The notes beneath the pieces are model-generated. The model did not search any database, was not told the DNA's origin, and was given only the letters and a program-made list of their open reading frames with translations. The translations under genes were made by a program, and so were the position numbers. A stretch of 64,000 nucleotides of DNA from Ignelater luminosus. Taxonomy: Eukaryota; Arthropoda; Insecta; Coleoptera; Elateridae. The DNA is taken from assembly GCA_011009095.1 (NCBI GenBank), contig VTPC01007199.1:27115-91114 (forward strand), in the 5' to 3' direction. How positions within the stretch are numbered: position 1 is the first letter of the stretch; each line of letters starts with the position of its first letter. Positions 33,164-44,499 of the stretch are shown here, in pieces.

Positions 33164-35946
33164 TTAGAATTGAAATAATTTATTTTGTTTAAAAATGTTA
33201 ATTTTAAAAGAAATTTAATTCATAAATAAATTAAAAATTATTTTATTTTTAAAAATAGATCTATAGTTATTGATTTCATTAAAACCTAAAGTAACAAATC
33301 ATCAATAGCTTTTGAACTATTTTTTATAAAAATTCAATTTTCTCAGAAACTAAAAACAGGACTTTTTTTTAAATTTGACACACTTATTTATAAGACTTTC
33401 GTAAATATTTTGGCGATATTTTGTAATGCTGATATTGCTGATTGTCGAGATAATGACGTTACAATCAATCTGAAAATCGTCGCGTGCATTTAACGCAATG
33501 TAATAACGTGTCACAAACAGTAACTCTGACATTTTTTTTATCTCAAAAACTAAAAACAAGATTAAGTTCAAACTTCGTAAGAATTTTCTTCATTTTCCAA
33601 ATAATATACTGTACAAAAAAAAAAGACTTGTCATATACTTAAATTTCCTTCTTAACAACCTTAGTAACTAACAAAATAGACAACTTAATTGACCCTGTTC
33701 GGCACACAGCACAAGCAAAGCATATTAGTGGTTTCTATTAATTTATTTACAAATTTAAAACACAATAACTGTATAAGACTTATTCGCTTGAGGACACCAA
33801 ACAATTCTATTTTCTCTTTCTTGTTTGCAATTGTTGTAAATTCTAAATGAAAAATGGATTTGAAGCAATTCACTTACAACTTACAAATTATCACTTTTTT
33901 GGAGAACTGGAGCATACTTTTAAAAGCTATTCTTTGGAATAAAAACAAATTCTTTCTCAGTTAAAAAAACTGCAGAAGTATACATACAGGGTGATTTAAA
34001 AAGTGTGTTCACAACTGTAGGGAATGATTAATTATTATTTAATATGAAGCAGCTAAAATATGTGTGTAGAAAATTTTTTATTTAAAATCATTAACGGCTT
34101 ACATCTTGTTAACATGAAAAACAAAAAAGTAGATAAATTGGCTTCCGTCAGACTTTGCTAAAGTGTTAGTTTCATTAGCATATAAATTGCTTTCCGTCAT
34201 ATTATTACAAAATAGTTTCGTTATCATCACACAAGTTTAACTGTTTGTTGTATTCCTAAGAGATACTCATGCAATACGTGAATATCCTAAAGTGACACTT
34301 GAATACATCCTGAAAATAACTTTCAAGACCTTCAAATATTAATGCTAGCTTTTTTTGTTTTTAGATTGATTTTGTTTGTCAGATCACATTCCAATTATTT
34401 CTTGACGATCACTAGTACCTATATAGACAAAAATCTACATCCAAGACAAATCAATTTCTAGAAAATCTGATTTATTGACCAGAAACACCGTTTCTCATAA
34501 CTTTTCTTATACTGTTTATTACCAGTAATTTTATCAAAATCTGCGTCAATATAACCTTAAAACTTGCTTATAGTTAAATCGAGCTAATCTAATGTAAAAC
34601 GATACGCTAAAAAAACAAAACGTCAAAATAGAAAGAAAAACGAGATTCAACAGCAGAAATAAATAAGGAAATAGGAAAAAAGATTTCCTCTCTATTCTAA
34701 AACGATAGTTTAGCATTCTGATAAAAATTATTTTTTGAAATACTAGAAATGCAAAAAGTCACGTGTAACTTATACAAACACAACCGTTAGCAGCACGTGT
34801 CTATTATTAACTTTTTATTCAAATTCTGTATTTGCAGGTTACATAAACTTTCAGTTTTATCTAGAATAACACGAATGGCTGGCATAATTTAAAATTGTAC
34901 ATGCTCTCATAATTATGTATAATAGAAAATACATAAAATTACAAATTCAAGCCTATTTATTAAATATTTATTTATCCTAATGATAACTGTTTGTTTATAG
35001 CGATTTTATAAACATTCGTACCCTATCCTTGTTTTCACTTTGAGATCTCAAATCTGTTTACAAACTGAATTTAATTAACTCCAAGCAATAAACATTAATT
35101 TCTAGTTTCGGTTACTATAGGTAAATCCACGTGTTAATAATTGTATAGCTATAAAGAAAACTTTGGATTATGCTGATAGCATGTTTCGTTATTTATCTGC
35201 TGTTGAATTGCTGTTACTGTTGAGTTGTGTTGATACTGATAAAGTTAGCAAGAAAATAATAATGTTTTGAAAAATAAATTTTTAACTATTTTTATATTTT
35301 TTACCGAAAGTTTATTGAATTGTTGTTAATACGACCTTTATCATTATTGTCCATCTGTGTAAACTCCAACCAGCGAAGCATGATGTTTAATCTACCCTTA
35401 TTAAAGTGGCGGAACTTACCTGAAACAAAAACAGAACAGTCACAAATGTTGTATATAAAACATTTTAAGTAGTTTATTGGTCATAAACGCTTTATTATAG
35501 TAATAAATTATAAAGTTTTATCTAGAACATCTATTATGTACTCAAAATATTTTACACGGGTAGTTTGGTAAAGAGGTATTAATTTACATGTATTTTAATT
35601 GCTTTTGATTACAAATTTATGTAATATATAATATGAAAACCAGCTTCCTATAAAGGGTATAGAATTAATTTAATTGGTACACCAAATTCAATTAATTGTT
35701 GCGTAATTAAAACCTAAACTGCTATTAACAATTTAGGGATTGACAATCAAGCAATGTCAATGATCTATTAATTAATAATACCCAACACTGATATACAAAA
35801 TAAGCTTTCTAAATGTTCCACGGACTAAAAAGGGTGATTCGTATAGAATCTTTCTTTCCGACTCCTGGCTTTCCAAATTTTCCCAGTACTTAAGGTTTTT
35901 GAGTAAAACCATTTCGAGATTTCAGAAATTTTAATTTTTTATGGAA
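33164..35946. other. No gene recognised
   Basis: AT-rich sequence. A solitary CATACAGGGTGATTTAAAAA at 33984-34003 looks like one terminus of a Tc1-like element, but no inverted partner is visible. Nothing else could be assigned. Confidence 0.4.
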
Positions 35947-35951
35947 TAGTA

Positions 35952-35973
35952 AAGATAAGATAAGATAAGATAA
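35952..35973. repeat. (GATAA)n microsatellite
   Basis: Four tandem GATAA units followed by TTTATTTAC. Such short tails are common at non-LTR retrotransposon 3' ends, but no retrotransposon sequence is recognisable beside it. Confidence 0.7.
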
Positions 35974-35989
35974 TTTATTTACAAAACAT

Positions 35990-37199
35990 ATTTCTATTCG
36001 ACTTTCACCTGTATTTCGTTGATGGTGCATCTCTTTTAAGGCCCCAGCAAGCATGTTTTCGCTCTATTTTCCCTTGTAGCGCGATTTAATTTGGACGATA
36101 TCTTAGTGAAACCTCTCACCATGTTCATCGCTCACATCACCAAGACTGTTTGGAAAAAATCCAAATGTGGACGGAAAAAATGAATCTTCAGACACATATT
36201 TGCTCTTAGATCTCTGTAATTTTTCAGCAGTTTATTAACCAGCTTTTGTATTCCCGAGGAGGTTTGTCACCACAGTTTTGAAGAACTGCCAAACGGGAGG
36301 CTCTCTTTTATCTGTGGTATTGTCGAAACTGGCATCTTTAATTAATTCTCTGATTTGGGGCCTCACAAATATTTTCTCTTTTATTTTAGCTTTGCTTATT
36401 ATGGGAAATTTGTTTTTTAAGTAAAGGAAATTTTCACTTCAATCTCAATTTCATGTGAAGAGGTGGCAGTAAAATTTTCTCCGAGTTAACTAAAGGCTCA
36501 CAAATGACATTCTCGATTCCAGAAGTAAGGCTACGTCGTTTTGGCCGTAGCTTCTTAGTGTAATAATTTCCTTTTGTCCCTAGTATCCTACTCACACATA
36601 AAACAGTAAAATGTCGTGTACCCCAACTGTAAACCCAGTACTACGGTTACAACTTTTAAATCCGTACCAATTTGCCATTTAAAACTCTAGTACTCTGTTT
36701 TATCTAGTAGTAGTAGTAGCTTCATGCTCTCATAAGACTCCTTCATATAGACAGCATGAGCAACGGTAATAGAAGGATTTTTATTTCCATTATGAAGCAG
36801 AACAGCTTTAAGGCTCGTTTTCGGAAAGTCTATAATATAAAGTCTATAAATTGCCTCTAGTATAGCGTTGACTTATTCGATATGTCAGTGATTTTAATTG
36901 TACAAAAGAAGCAGTCTGAAGAATGGTTCCTTGGTTCTCTCCATATCATTGGAAGTGCAAACGACATGTAACGAGATTTTCCATACAGCCAGCTTGTGAG
37001 CTGGAAAACACATGTTAAACAGCAGATATGTAGAGCCCAAGCCTTATCCTAATCTCCAATTTTGCACCAGAAGTACAGTTCATAACCTTTTCTTAATGAG
37101 CAGGATTAAATTTTTTTTCGAGGCTTGAAAGTCAGTTCACCACACACGTAACACAAGTTGTCAGGACTATTCACGCAGTTGCGTGGCATTGTAATGTTA
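35990..37199 (-). pseudogene. Uncharacterised arthropod ORF with D..CxxC..E layout
   Basis: Recognised as a recurrent multicopy uncharacterised arthropod protein. The likely start is ATG at 37199, MPRNCVNSPDNLCYVCGE, with a paired-Cys motif. Pieces then occur in order: KIGD..KAWALHICC, MSFALPMIWREPRNHSSDC, CFFC, KTSLKAVLLHNGNKNPSIT, HAVYMKESYESMKLLL, WQIGTDLKVVTVVLG (Asp codon 36660-36662), then YCFMCE, LPPLHMKLRL, DSFFPSTFGFFPNSLGDVSD, EHGERFH (Glu 36115-36117) and CWGLKRDAPSTKYR at the end. Several stops and frameshifts intervene, so it is dead. The order Asp, CxxC, Glu resembles the D-C/H-E layout of RNase H-fold transposases such as hAT or Mutator. That assignment is my inference; no name is established from the sequence. 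Confidence 0.7.
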
Positions 37200-38219
37200 A
37201 AATATAAATCGAATGAAGCTTGTGTATTACAAATTTGGTTAGTCAAAGTGTAATAGAAACGATGCTAAGAAAATGAACATTTTAAGACATAACGCGTCAT
37301 TCCTAAACACGCATAAAACCTCGAAATTACTTATTGACGGGAAACTTACCAGAAATGAGGGAGATAATTATGTTCCATACATCAGGGGACCTTCTCCAAA
37401 GACCCAAAACTTTTGTGAACCTTTCTGGGAAAATACTTAATTGGACTGTACTATTATTGAACCATAATTCACATATTCTACAAATTATTATTGGTGTATT
37501 TATTTTTACACTTAAACATCGTACTTTAATCACTGCGATTTCACTTTTCACTTCACTCATACTTTGATTTCAGATTTTCGTTTTAATAAACTAACGATTT
37601 AAACTTAAAAATTTATAAATTTTATTGATTTACCGTTATTTAAAGTATTCATGATTTAGTTTTTAAAATCTTTAGCAGACGAAGCGACACGACGTGAACT
37701 GTTCTAAACCTCCGAATTAACTGCTCGAACTACCTTATTGCCCCATATTTAATAACTTCTTTAATCAAAGAACCTTACATACAACTTTCAAACATGCTGT
37801 TTTACATAATTTATAAAAAATTTTCCTGAACTAATTCACTTAAATCTTTTTTGTACTACATCAACTCTTACGTAAATTCTGTGGAATAATCTAATATTCT
37901 AACTTATCTAATCTTTTGGAAATTTTTATATTACATTCAAGTAATAAAAGGCGACCTCGGTATTATTCAATCAGCATATGTTTAATTTATTTCTTTTAAA
38001 ACTAAACTACGCTTAAAATCTTTGTGAATGAAAGGGCGTCATGTAATCTATCTTTTTTTTTAATGAACAGTAACAGTTAAAAATATTTATTTTCTAACTT
38101 TATGTTTTAAACTATGCAAATCGTTATACTATATTTTTAACAATTTTTTAATTTTTTAAAGCCGTTGCATGTTTCTTCCATTTTATATTACTGCGTTTGT
38201 ATGGTATATTTTAATGTAT
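37200..38219. other. No gene recognised
   Basis: AT-rich flank of the minus-strand pseudogene. Two open stretches of 77 codons lie on opposite strands over the same bases (37327-37567), a sign of chance openness. The upstream end of the element that carried the pseudogene may lie here, but I see no terminal repeat. Confidence 0.4.
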
Positions 38220-39412
38220 ATGTGCACTTTCTTTACGATCATTGGCAAGATTTTTGAAAGAATTCTCACTGATCGACTCGCCGAATTCCTTTCTAATAAT
38301 AACATCATCCCTGATCACCAGTTTAGCTTTGGAACTGGCAGATCAACTATGAACCCGCTCTTTCGCTTACAGACCGACGTCAGTTGCGCAATCAACTCTG
38401 GCCATTGCGTCACTGCCACCTTCCTCGACATCGAGAGAGCCTTTGATAAAGTCTGGCACGAGGGACTTCTTCTGAAACTCATTTGTGCCAACATCCCCCT
38501 TCCTTTTGTTCGCATAATAAACAGTTTCTTATCCCACCAGCAACATAGAGTCTGAGTCGATCCAAACCTATCAAGGCCTTTCATCCTCCTTGCGGGGATC
38601 TCCCAAGGGGCGATTCTTTCGCCTATCCTTTTTAACTTTTACTGCCATGACATCCCGCTGCCCCAACACCCAAACGTACGCTTGATCCAATTTTCGCACT
38701 ATGGGTGTCAGCCGGGACCACCGCCGTCGGCTCCAGGATCCTCGCCCGGGAACTCTCTCGGTTAAAGGTTTGGCTCCGGCGGTGGCGCATTAAACCCAAC
38801 CCCACTAAAACCCAAAATATTCTCTTCCCCATAAAAACCTTACCCAAGCCCGCCGCCTCAACCCAAACAACATACATTGGACCTCTGGGACTCCCCCCTT
38901 GAATTTTTCCCCCTGGTTACTTACCTAGGGATCACCTTTTCTCACACCCTCCACTAGTTGGCGGAAATGCGTCGTTGTCTGACAAATGCCTAACAGCGCA
39001 GATCTTCTTTCAAAGATCCGTGGCGGCATCCCAGGCTGCCACAGTTGTACCTTCCTCCACTTTTACTAGACCAGTAATGGACTACAGATCCACCTGTTTC
39101 TCAACCGCCCCTAAACACCTCATTAGTCGACTTTGCTTCAAGAAGCGGGCCATCTGCCGGAGAGTCTGCGACCTCGCCGGGATTCCCCCAATTGATGCAC
39201 GCCTCGAGTTTCTAAGAGCCCTATTGGTCACCAAAGCCATCGTCCTAGACACCACCCACATACTTGAGGTCCTCAAAACTCCTCCCGGAAATCATCGTCT
39301 CAAACCCCGCGCCAAAATGAAACATCCTCCTGCTATATTTCTTCAAAACACTCAAAATCTCCCACCGGACCTACAAGACATCTTAGATTCCACTCTTCTG
39401 ATCTACCGTTAA
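38220..39412 (+). pseudogene. Jockey-like LINE reverse transcriptase, 3' part
   Basis: C-terminal part of a non-LTR retrotransposon reverse transcriptase (RT_1 type). From 38238 it reads IIGKIFERILTDRLAEFLSN, then NNIIPDHQFSFGTGRST, LDIERAFDKVWHEGLLLKL and INSFLSHQQHRV. A TGA (38553-38555) is followed in frame by LAGISQGAILSPILFNFY (usual GVPQGSxLSPxLFNxY). The FADD catalytic box expected near 38690-38700 reads FSHYG, with a frame change, so the polymerase centre is destroyed. SAGTTAVGSRILARELSRLK, WLRRWRIKPNPTKTQ, VTYLGITF and the C-terminal DLAGIPPIDARLEFL and LPPDLQDILDSTLL follow in changing frames to 39412. The part is GC-rich against its AT-rich flanks, a sign of its separate origin. 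It is truncated at the 5' side, as is usual for LINEs. Confidence 0.85.
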
Positions 39413-39990
39413 CCAGACTTGTATCTCCACTCTTCATTCCAAAGGCCCTGGCCATTTTCGGGCCGTCTGTTCCCACTAGGGGTTTTCCGTGGTTTTCCCT
39501 AGTGGTAAGGTAAATACCGAAACAGTATTCTCCACGGACCTATTTTTGTCAACATCCATCTAAACATAATTCGACCATCCCTCCCGGTTCTAACTCCGGC
39601 GGCTGCGTCGGCCCCTGGAGCCCCGGGCCGATCAGTGCCCGCACTGGTTGCCTTGGGCGCGCTGGGGGTCGCCGAGGCTTTTCGGGATAACCCGTTTTTT
39701 CTTCTTGTCTCGTCGTTCTTCCGTGCAATATCACCATCATCAGCCGCCCAGGACCACTACAGCGCGCCTTCAATACCATCTGCCCTACAGGTGAGCCTCG
39801 TCTCTTTCCCTGGGCCTTTGCCTGTCCAGCCTCACCCACACGGATATGGAGGAGCGTTGCGATCAGCCACACCTACTAGTCTTTCCCAAAAGGCTGAAGA
39901 AAAGCTACCAGCTTCTATGGCCGTCATTTCGATGATCAACGAAACATTCTTTACGATATATCTATTCAGCCTTAGTAATTACCTATAAAC
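39413..39990 (+). other. LINE 3' UTR and GC-rich continuation
   Basis: After the LINE stop codon, GTGGTTTTCCCTAGTGGTAA and AATACCG resemble the 3' UTR motif of insect Jockey-like LINEs. GC-rich sequence continues to about 39960 with overlapping open stretches on both strands (39549-39872 minus, 39635-39988 plus) and no recognisable domain. It may be UTR, a second LINE's 5' part or a separate fragment. Confidence 0.4.
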
Positions 39991-40084
39991 AACGCGGTCG
40001 TATCAGCAGGGAAAACTAGCAAGTGAGCGTAGACAACAAACAATTGTTTGTGCTTTGAAAGTTGCTTTCATTGTCTTCCTTGTT

Positions 40085-40740
40085 CCTAAAAGCTGCAACG
40101 TTCACTTTTTGTTTCCCTTACTTGTGTGATATTTAATCTGTGTTCTCGATGTCTTTTTGTATTTTTTTAGTACTTTTCTCTTGTTGAAGAAGTTGTGGTA
40201 TTTTTTGAGTTCACGCTGATAGGCTGATTACCTTTTATTTAGCTTCTTTATTTTAAGATCAATTTAGGGTTGACGAACTTTTCAATTTTATTTATTATAG
40301 TAAGCGGAACGCAGGGTATAATCCTTCCAACATTTAAATTTGCGCTATTTTTGCAGTATTTTGAATAATTATCACAGCTGTAGCTTAGATTTCTGTTTAA
40401 TTTAATTAATATAAATCTAGTTAACAATTTGATAATGGTTGGATTTTTTTATTGCGATTTAGTATTTTTAATTTAAAATATCTTCCGTATGTATTATGTT
40501 CCAACTTTCCTTACTCTTATGTATATTGTTGGTCAAATGTAGTTGGTAAAGGTTAATTTTTTATTTTGTTCATTTTTTTGAAAGTAGCCATATGTGTATA
40601 ATTTCTTCATTTTTGCTCAAGGCCACCAACCGAATTTAGCCGGCTTACCATAAGACCAAAAGCGTCTTAGTTAAACTATAGTTCATTATCTCTGTAACGC
40701 AAGGTTACGTTTAAAAGCGTAAAACATCATTCAAGTTTAG
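40085..40740. repeat. Dispersed repeat shared with 57.2-59.1 kb
   Basis: Matches 57250-57690 and then 58990-59115 in the same orientation. Shared words include TTTAGGGTTGACGAACTTTTC against TTTGGGTTGACGAATTTTCC, ACAGCTGT, AACAATTTGAT-like, GTCTTAGTTAA and AACGCAAGGTTACGTT. The copy here lacks the roughly 1.3 kb middle of the other. Coding nature is uncertain. Confidence 0.55.
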
Positions 40741-41810
40741 GTGACCTTGAGAGAGAGAGAAAAAGAGATAAAATCTGGTTAAGTCGTTGATATATTTTCT
40801 GTTTGTACTCATAATAAAGTGGAAGTCGGAAGTCGGTACTTCCCAGGAAAGCTGATTTCAAATTCCATTCGACGTTAAACCTTCATCGTCAAACACAGCC
40901 CAATTTCTATCACCTGTCCATAGAAGAAAATAATAAGGACTTGTTAAGTTACTTTAAATAATTTTAGCAATTGAATCAAACGATTAAGGATATTTCGTAG
41001 AAAATTACAGGTGCGAATTGTTTTTAAGCTGTTGTGTTTTGGTAACTCCCTCTCTCTCCCTTTCTCTATTTGTTTTTCTTTCTCTCTTGGTCAAGGCTTT
41101 TTGATATGCATTTGTAATTAACCATAAGATCTACAATATACCTGAAATTGATTTTAAGAATATAGCAGTTAAATTTTCTTTCAATTAAAAGTCGCAAAAT
41201 TGTTTTGATCTCTAGGTTATTCGCCTCTTTCTTGGGTCAAACCATTGGCATGCCCAATACCCAACTATTTAGATCTCTTTAACACGTCTAGAACGTAACA
41301 CTCGTTTTTATGTATTCATTCTAAAAATATTCTCTATAGACATTGAATTTTACATGTACCACTCATGTAAAATACGTGTAGCGTTCTCATGAGATTAAGA
41401 AACAACGCACATAGGAGTACTTGTATGAGAAATTCGGCCAAAAATATTTTAATGTTTCTTTTCAATCAAAATGACGCCATTTAACAAATAATAGTATTTA
41501 TTACAGAAAAAAGCAATATTCACTCCAGAATAAGAATATTAATTTGTCACATCGTATGTGACAACGTTCTTAATATAATATAAATACTACCAATACGTGT
41601 TGCCTGTGATGGAGGCGTACAAATTTTAATTTAGACTTAATAATATAAACATTAAATAAATCCTCATTCAAATAATAAGTAGCTATATAAAATTCAACTA
41701 AAACTAAAAAAAGCAAGTATGATTAGTAATAAAATAAACACTTTGTTAAGTAGTGTGTTAATAACTTAATTATCTAAAGATTAATTATGCAAAAACACAA
41801 AAAATAAAAA
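40741..41810. other. No gene recognised; GA and CT runs
   Basis: AT-rich sequence. It holds a GAGAGAGAGA run near 40749-40758 and a pyrimidine-rich CTCTCTC tract at 41048-41090. The 3' end of the element that carried the following minus-strand pseudogene should lie here, but I see no terminal repeat. Confidence 0.4.
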
Positions 41811-43987
41811 TTAATCTTCATGATTATCTTCGTCTTCTTTACTTTCGTTGTTCCCCTCAACATTTTGATTTAGAAATGACGGCTGTGGCAAGTTTGCGAC
41901 AATTAAATCTAATGCCTCTTTAGAAAATGGCTTTTCTTTCTTAAGATACCTTCTTATGGAGCTTAAATAAGGATCCGAACTCAAAAGCAATCTGTTCAAA
42001 ATGTCCTTGTTGCAATCCACCCTTGAAAATTTTCTTGAGAAATTTAGTCGGTATTGTCGTAAGGTCTTATTACAAGTCTCAGCTGCCTCCTCTGATAACT
42101 GGTCAATAGGTAATATTGCATGACTTATTACTTTGACTACATGCATTAAAATTTTGTGAATTGTAGGTTACATTCGGTGCCATCCCTACAATTTCACGTA
42201 TTTTCTTGCCGTTTCGTGAGCGTAGGCAGCAAATTTGCCGGCATCTATGGTATATCCACTTGAAATGACTTAAAGGATAACTTTTAATCGTTTGATCCAC
42301 ACTGATGCCGGTGATTTTTGAAGATATATCTTTGTGATGTGTTTCCGTCGTTTGTGTTTCCAAACCCAGCGTTGGGAACGTCCACCAAGAAACCCATTTC
42401 TTCTTTGAAACCTCTCAATATTTTTTCTTTTGTTTGTTTAGCAGTTTTCTTTTCTTCTAATGTTAGTGCCTGCCATTTCTGTAATGGGAGTTGATAGGCC
42501 AAACAGAGCAGCGCATAGTTTGATGCGATGTCAGTAGCAGCATTACACACCTTACCATCAACCACTGTAAACAACATTGGGTGTTTTATTTTAACAATTT
42601 CTTCAGGAGTTTGTATCTGTGTTTCCGTCAGGTTTTGAACTTGGTTTTCAATGTATGGTTTTTCTTCCTTAGTAATATCTTTTGTTTCAGAAATAAGTCT
42701 TATGCGAATTGGTTTACAGAATCTCACTGAAGATGGAACTGAATTCTGCCATATAATTGTACTGGTTCTTCGTTTGTTCTGACACCAGTCGCAAAGGGAC
42801 GAAAAAACTTTAAAATATATTGGAATCGTGCTATTTTATTATTAACTCTAGATTTTCTCTTTCCTCCTTTGAACAGCTTTCAATTACCTCGGTGAGGTAT
42901 TTAAACAAACGAGATACTGTATGGTCAAATAGCAACTGCAGTTGAACCTCAATGCATGTTTCGGTGACACGGATCGTTTCTTCGTTAGGGTAGCATTGCT
43001 ATTTTGTTTTTTGAATCAGGGAGTAGCAGGGATAGATACGTTTATTAGTACCATGAAATATTTCCCATTGTCTTGTTGTAAAATCGCCTTCGACGAAAAT
43101 TGCCAGTGTCTCTTGTGGCGTGTGTTTTTTCACATCCACTTGTTTCCGTTTGAAAATAATGGACTTATACGGACTTATACTTTTAGTGGCTCTCGTTGGT
43201 ATAGATGTAATTTCCTTTATTATTACTGACGCATCAGTATTTCCACTTGTGCACTGACTAACGCTAGCTGCATAGACTAACTGTTCAACAGGTACTTGCT
43301 TTCGTAACTCCATAGTTTTTCGTCGCTTACTACTGTCACTTAATTCTTTAAAACGTTTACTTGGACGCTTGGATATTTGTGCAGTCTCTGCACTGAAGTT
43401 TGGCAGTTGTATAGAAGATGTGAGCCATTCTACATCATTAGTTAAGAAACGCTCTTTTTTTCGACTGGCTACAACCCATCTCTGCTTAAATTGATACTTA
43501 AAAAACTTCAGAGCGCGAATTAAAACATTTCTTTATCGTCAGGGCATTGAGTTATTTTGACAAGTTTTTATGCAAAAACGAAAATTGTTTGTCAATTTTC
43601 TCTCCTCTACATTCTTGCATTATGTCGTATAATGTTCTTCTGCTAAAACATCTTACTAATTGTGGAAAATCTGGAAAGAAAATAACAAAAGCACTTTAAA
43701 TACAAATTTAACGTTTTATCACCAACCCTCTTCAACACTACGAAAAACAAAATGGCAGACGTGGGCATACAACTTTTTTGTTTTGATTACTCAACAAAAA
43801 TCGAAACTGCAAATGTGTAAAAGAACTAAACCTTGACAAGCCTTGACAAGTAAACAAAAACGCCATTTTTTGAATAATTGGTAAAAAAGTTCGTTTTTAG
43901 GGGACTTGCTTGTTCACCTCTAAATTGTTTAACCTGCATATTGATCTCGTACCATAATTAAGTAAACTACATACCTTCTACTTCCAT
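41811..43987 (-). pseudogene. Uncharacterised arthropod ORF, two exons
   Basis: Nearly full-length copy of a recurrent uncharacterised arthropod protein, on the minus strand. Exon 1 (43987-43975) gives MEVE plus one base, with a donor GTATGT. Exon 2 starts at 43670 after TTCTTTCCAG. Spliced, it reads MEVEDFPQLVRCFSRRTLYD, then QECRGEKIDKQFSFLHKNLS, RALKFFKYQFKQRWVVASRK, TLAIFVEGDFTTRQWEIF and YPCYSLIQKTK. Next come FCKPIRIRLISETKDITKEE, FTVVDGKVCNAATDIAS, YQLPLQKWQALTLEEKK, EEMGFLVDVPNAGFGNTNDG, LPIDQLSEEAAETCNK and RKFSRVDCNKDILNRLLL, ending at 41811 after an acidic tail (NESKEDEDNHED). Frame changes near 43555, 42950, 42370 and 42140 break it. A paired-Cys block I remember between CNAAT and the YQLP motif is absent. 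Conserved Asp (VVDGK) and Glu (SEEAAE) suggest an RNase H-fold transposase, which is inference. Confidence 0.75.
43671..43974 (-). other. Phase-1 intron of the 41.8-44.0 kb pseudogene
   Basis: 304 bases between donor G|GTATGTAG and acceptor TTCTTTCCAG|A on the minus strand. Joining the exons completes GAT (Asp) in the series MEVE-D-FPQLV, which continues the family's reading. The intron shows the copy moved as DNA, not through processed RNA. Confidence 0.65.
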
Positions 43988-44401
43988 TTTATAATACATT
44001 TTTTGCACACTCCAACACAATTTCGAAATTACTACAGTAAATATATGAAATTGCCGAGAACAAAGATATGCAGTTTAAACAATAACTGGGTTTCGACTGA
44101 CCGTGCAGAGGGGGGGGGGTGCTGCGTGAGGGTGTTTTGTGGTTGCCGTTTGACGTATTGGTTACTAAGCTTGATGTTTTCGACTTATGACCAAATTTCT
44201 CATACGAATACTCGTATGTGCGACGTGTAGCCATACAATAAATGTAAATTTTGCAATTTTGACGTATAAATAACTATTTTTGAAAAGCATACAATAGGTA
44301 TGGCAACATTAATAAAAGACGTCTGGCGTCTGAACAAGGACAAGTTACGATAAGATAATGAAATTGTCGGAAATGTAGAAACAAAGTCAGCAGTCACAAA
44401 C

Positions 44402-44450
44402 GACTTTCAAGAAAGTCTTGTGATTATTTTTCCAAAGAGGGTATAAATAC
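44402..44450 (+). promoter_or_regulatory. TATA box with upstream heat-shock-type element
   Basis: GACTTTCAAGAAAGTC at 44402-44417 is an inverted repeat containing TTC-NN-GAA-NN-TCT, close to a trimeric heat-shock element. A strong TATA sequence GTATAAATAC follows at 44441-44450, predicting a start near 44475. A short plus-strand stretch after it is not a recognisable gene. It may belong to a lost host gene or a transposon. Confidence 0.35.
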
Positions 44451-44499
44451 ACAGATGCGCACAGCAAAAGCCTTGCTTTAATATCACATCACAGATACT

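Noticed and set aside
37327..37567. Two 77-codon open frames on opposite strands
   Set aside because: They cover the same bases and have no motif, so at most one could be real and neither is supported.
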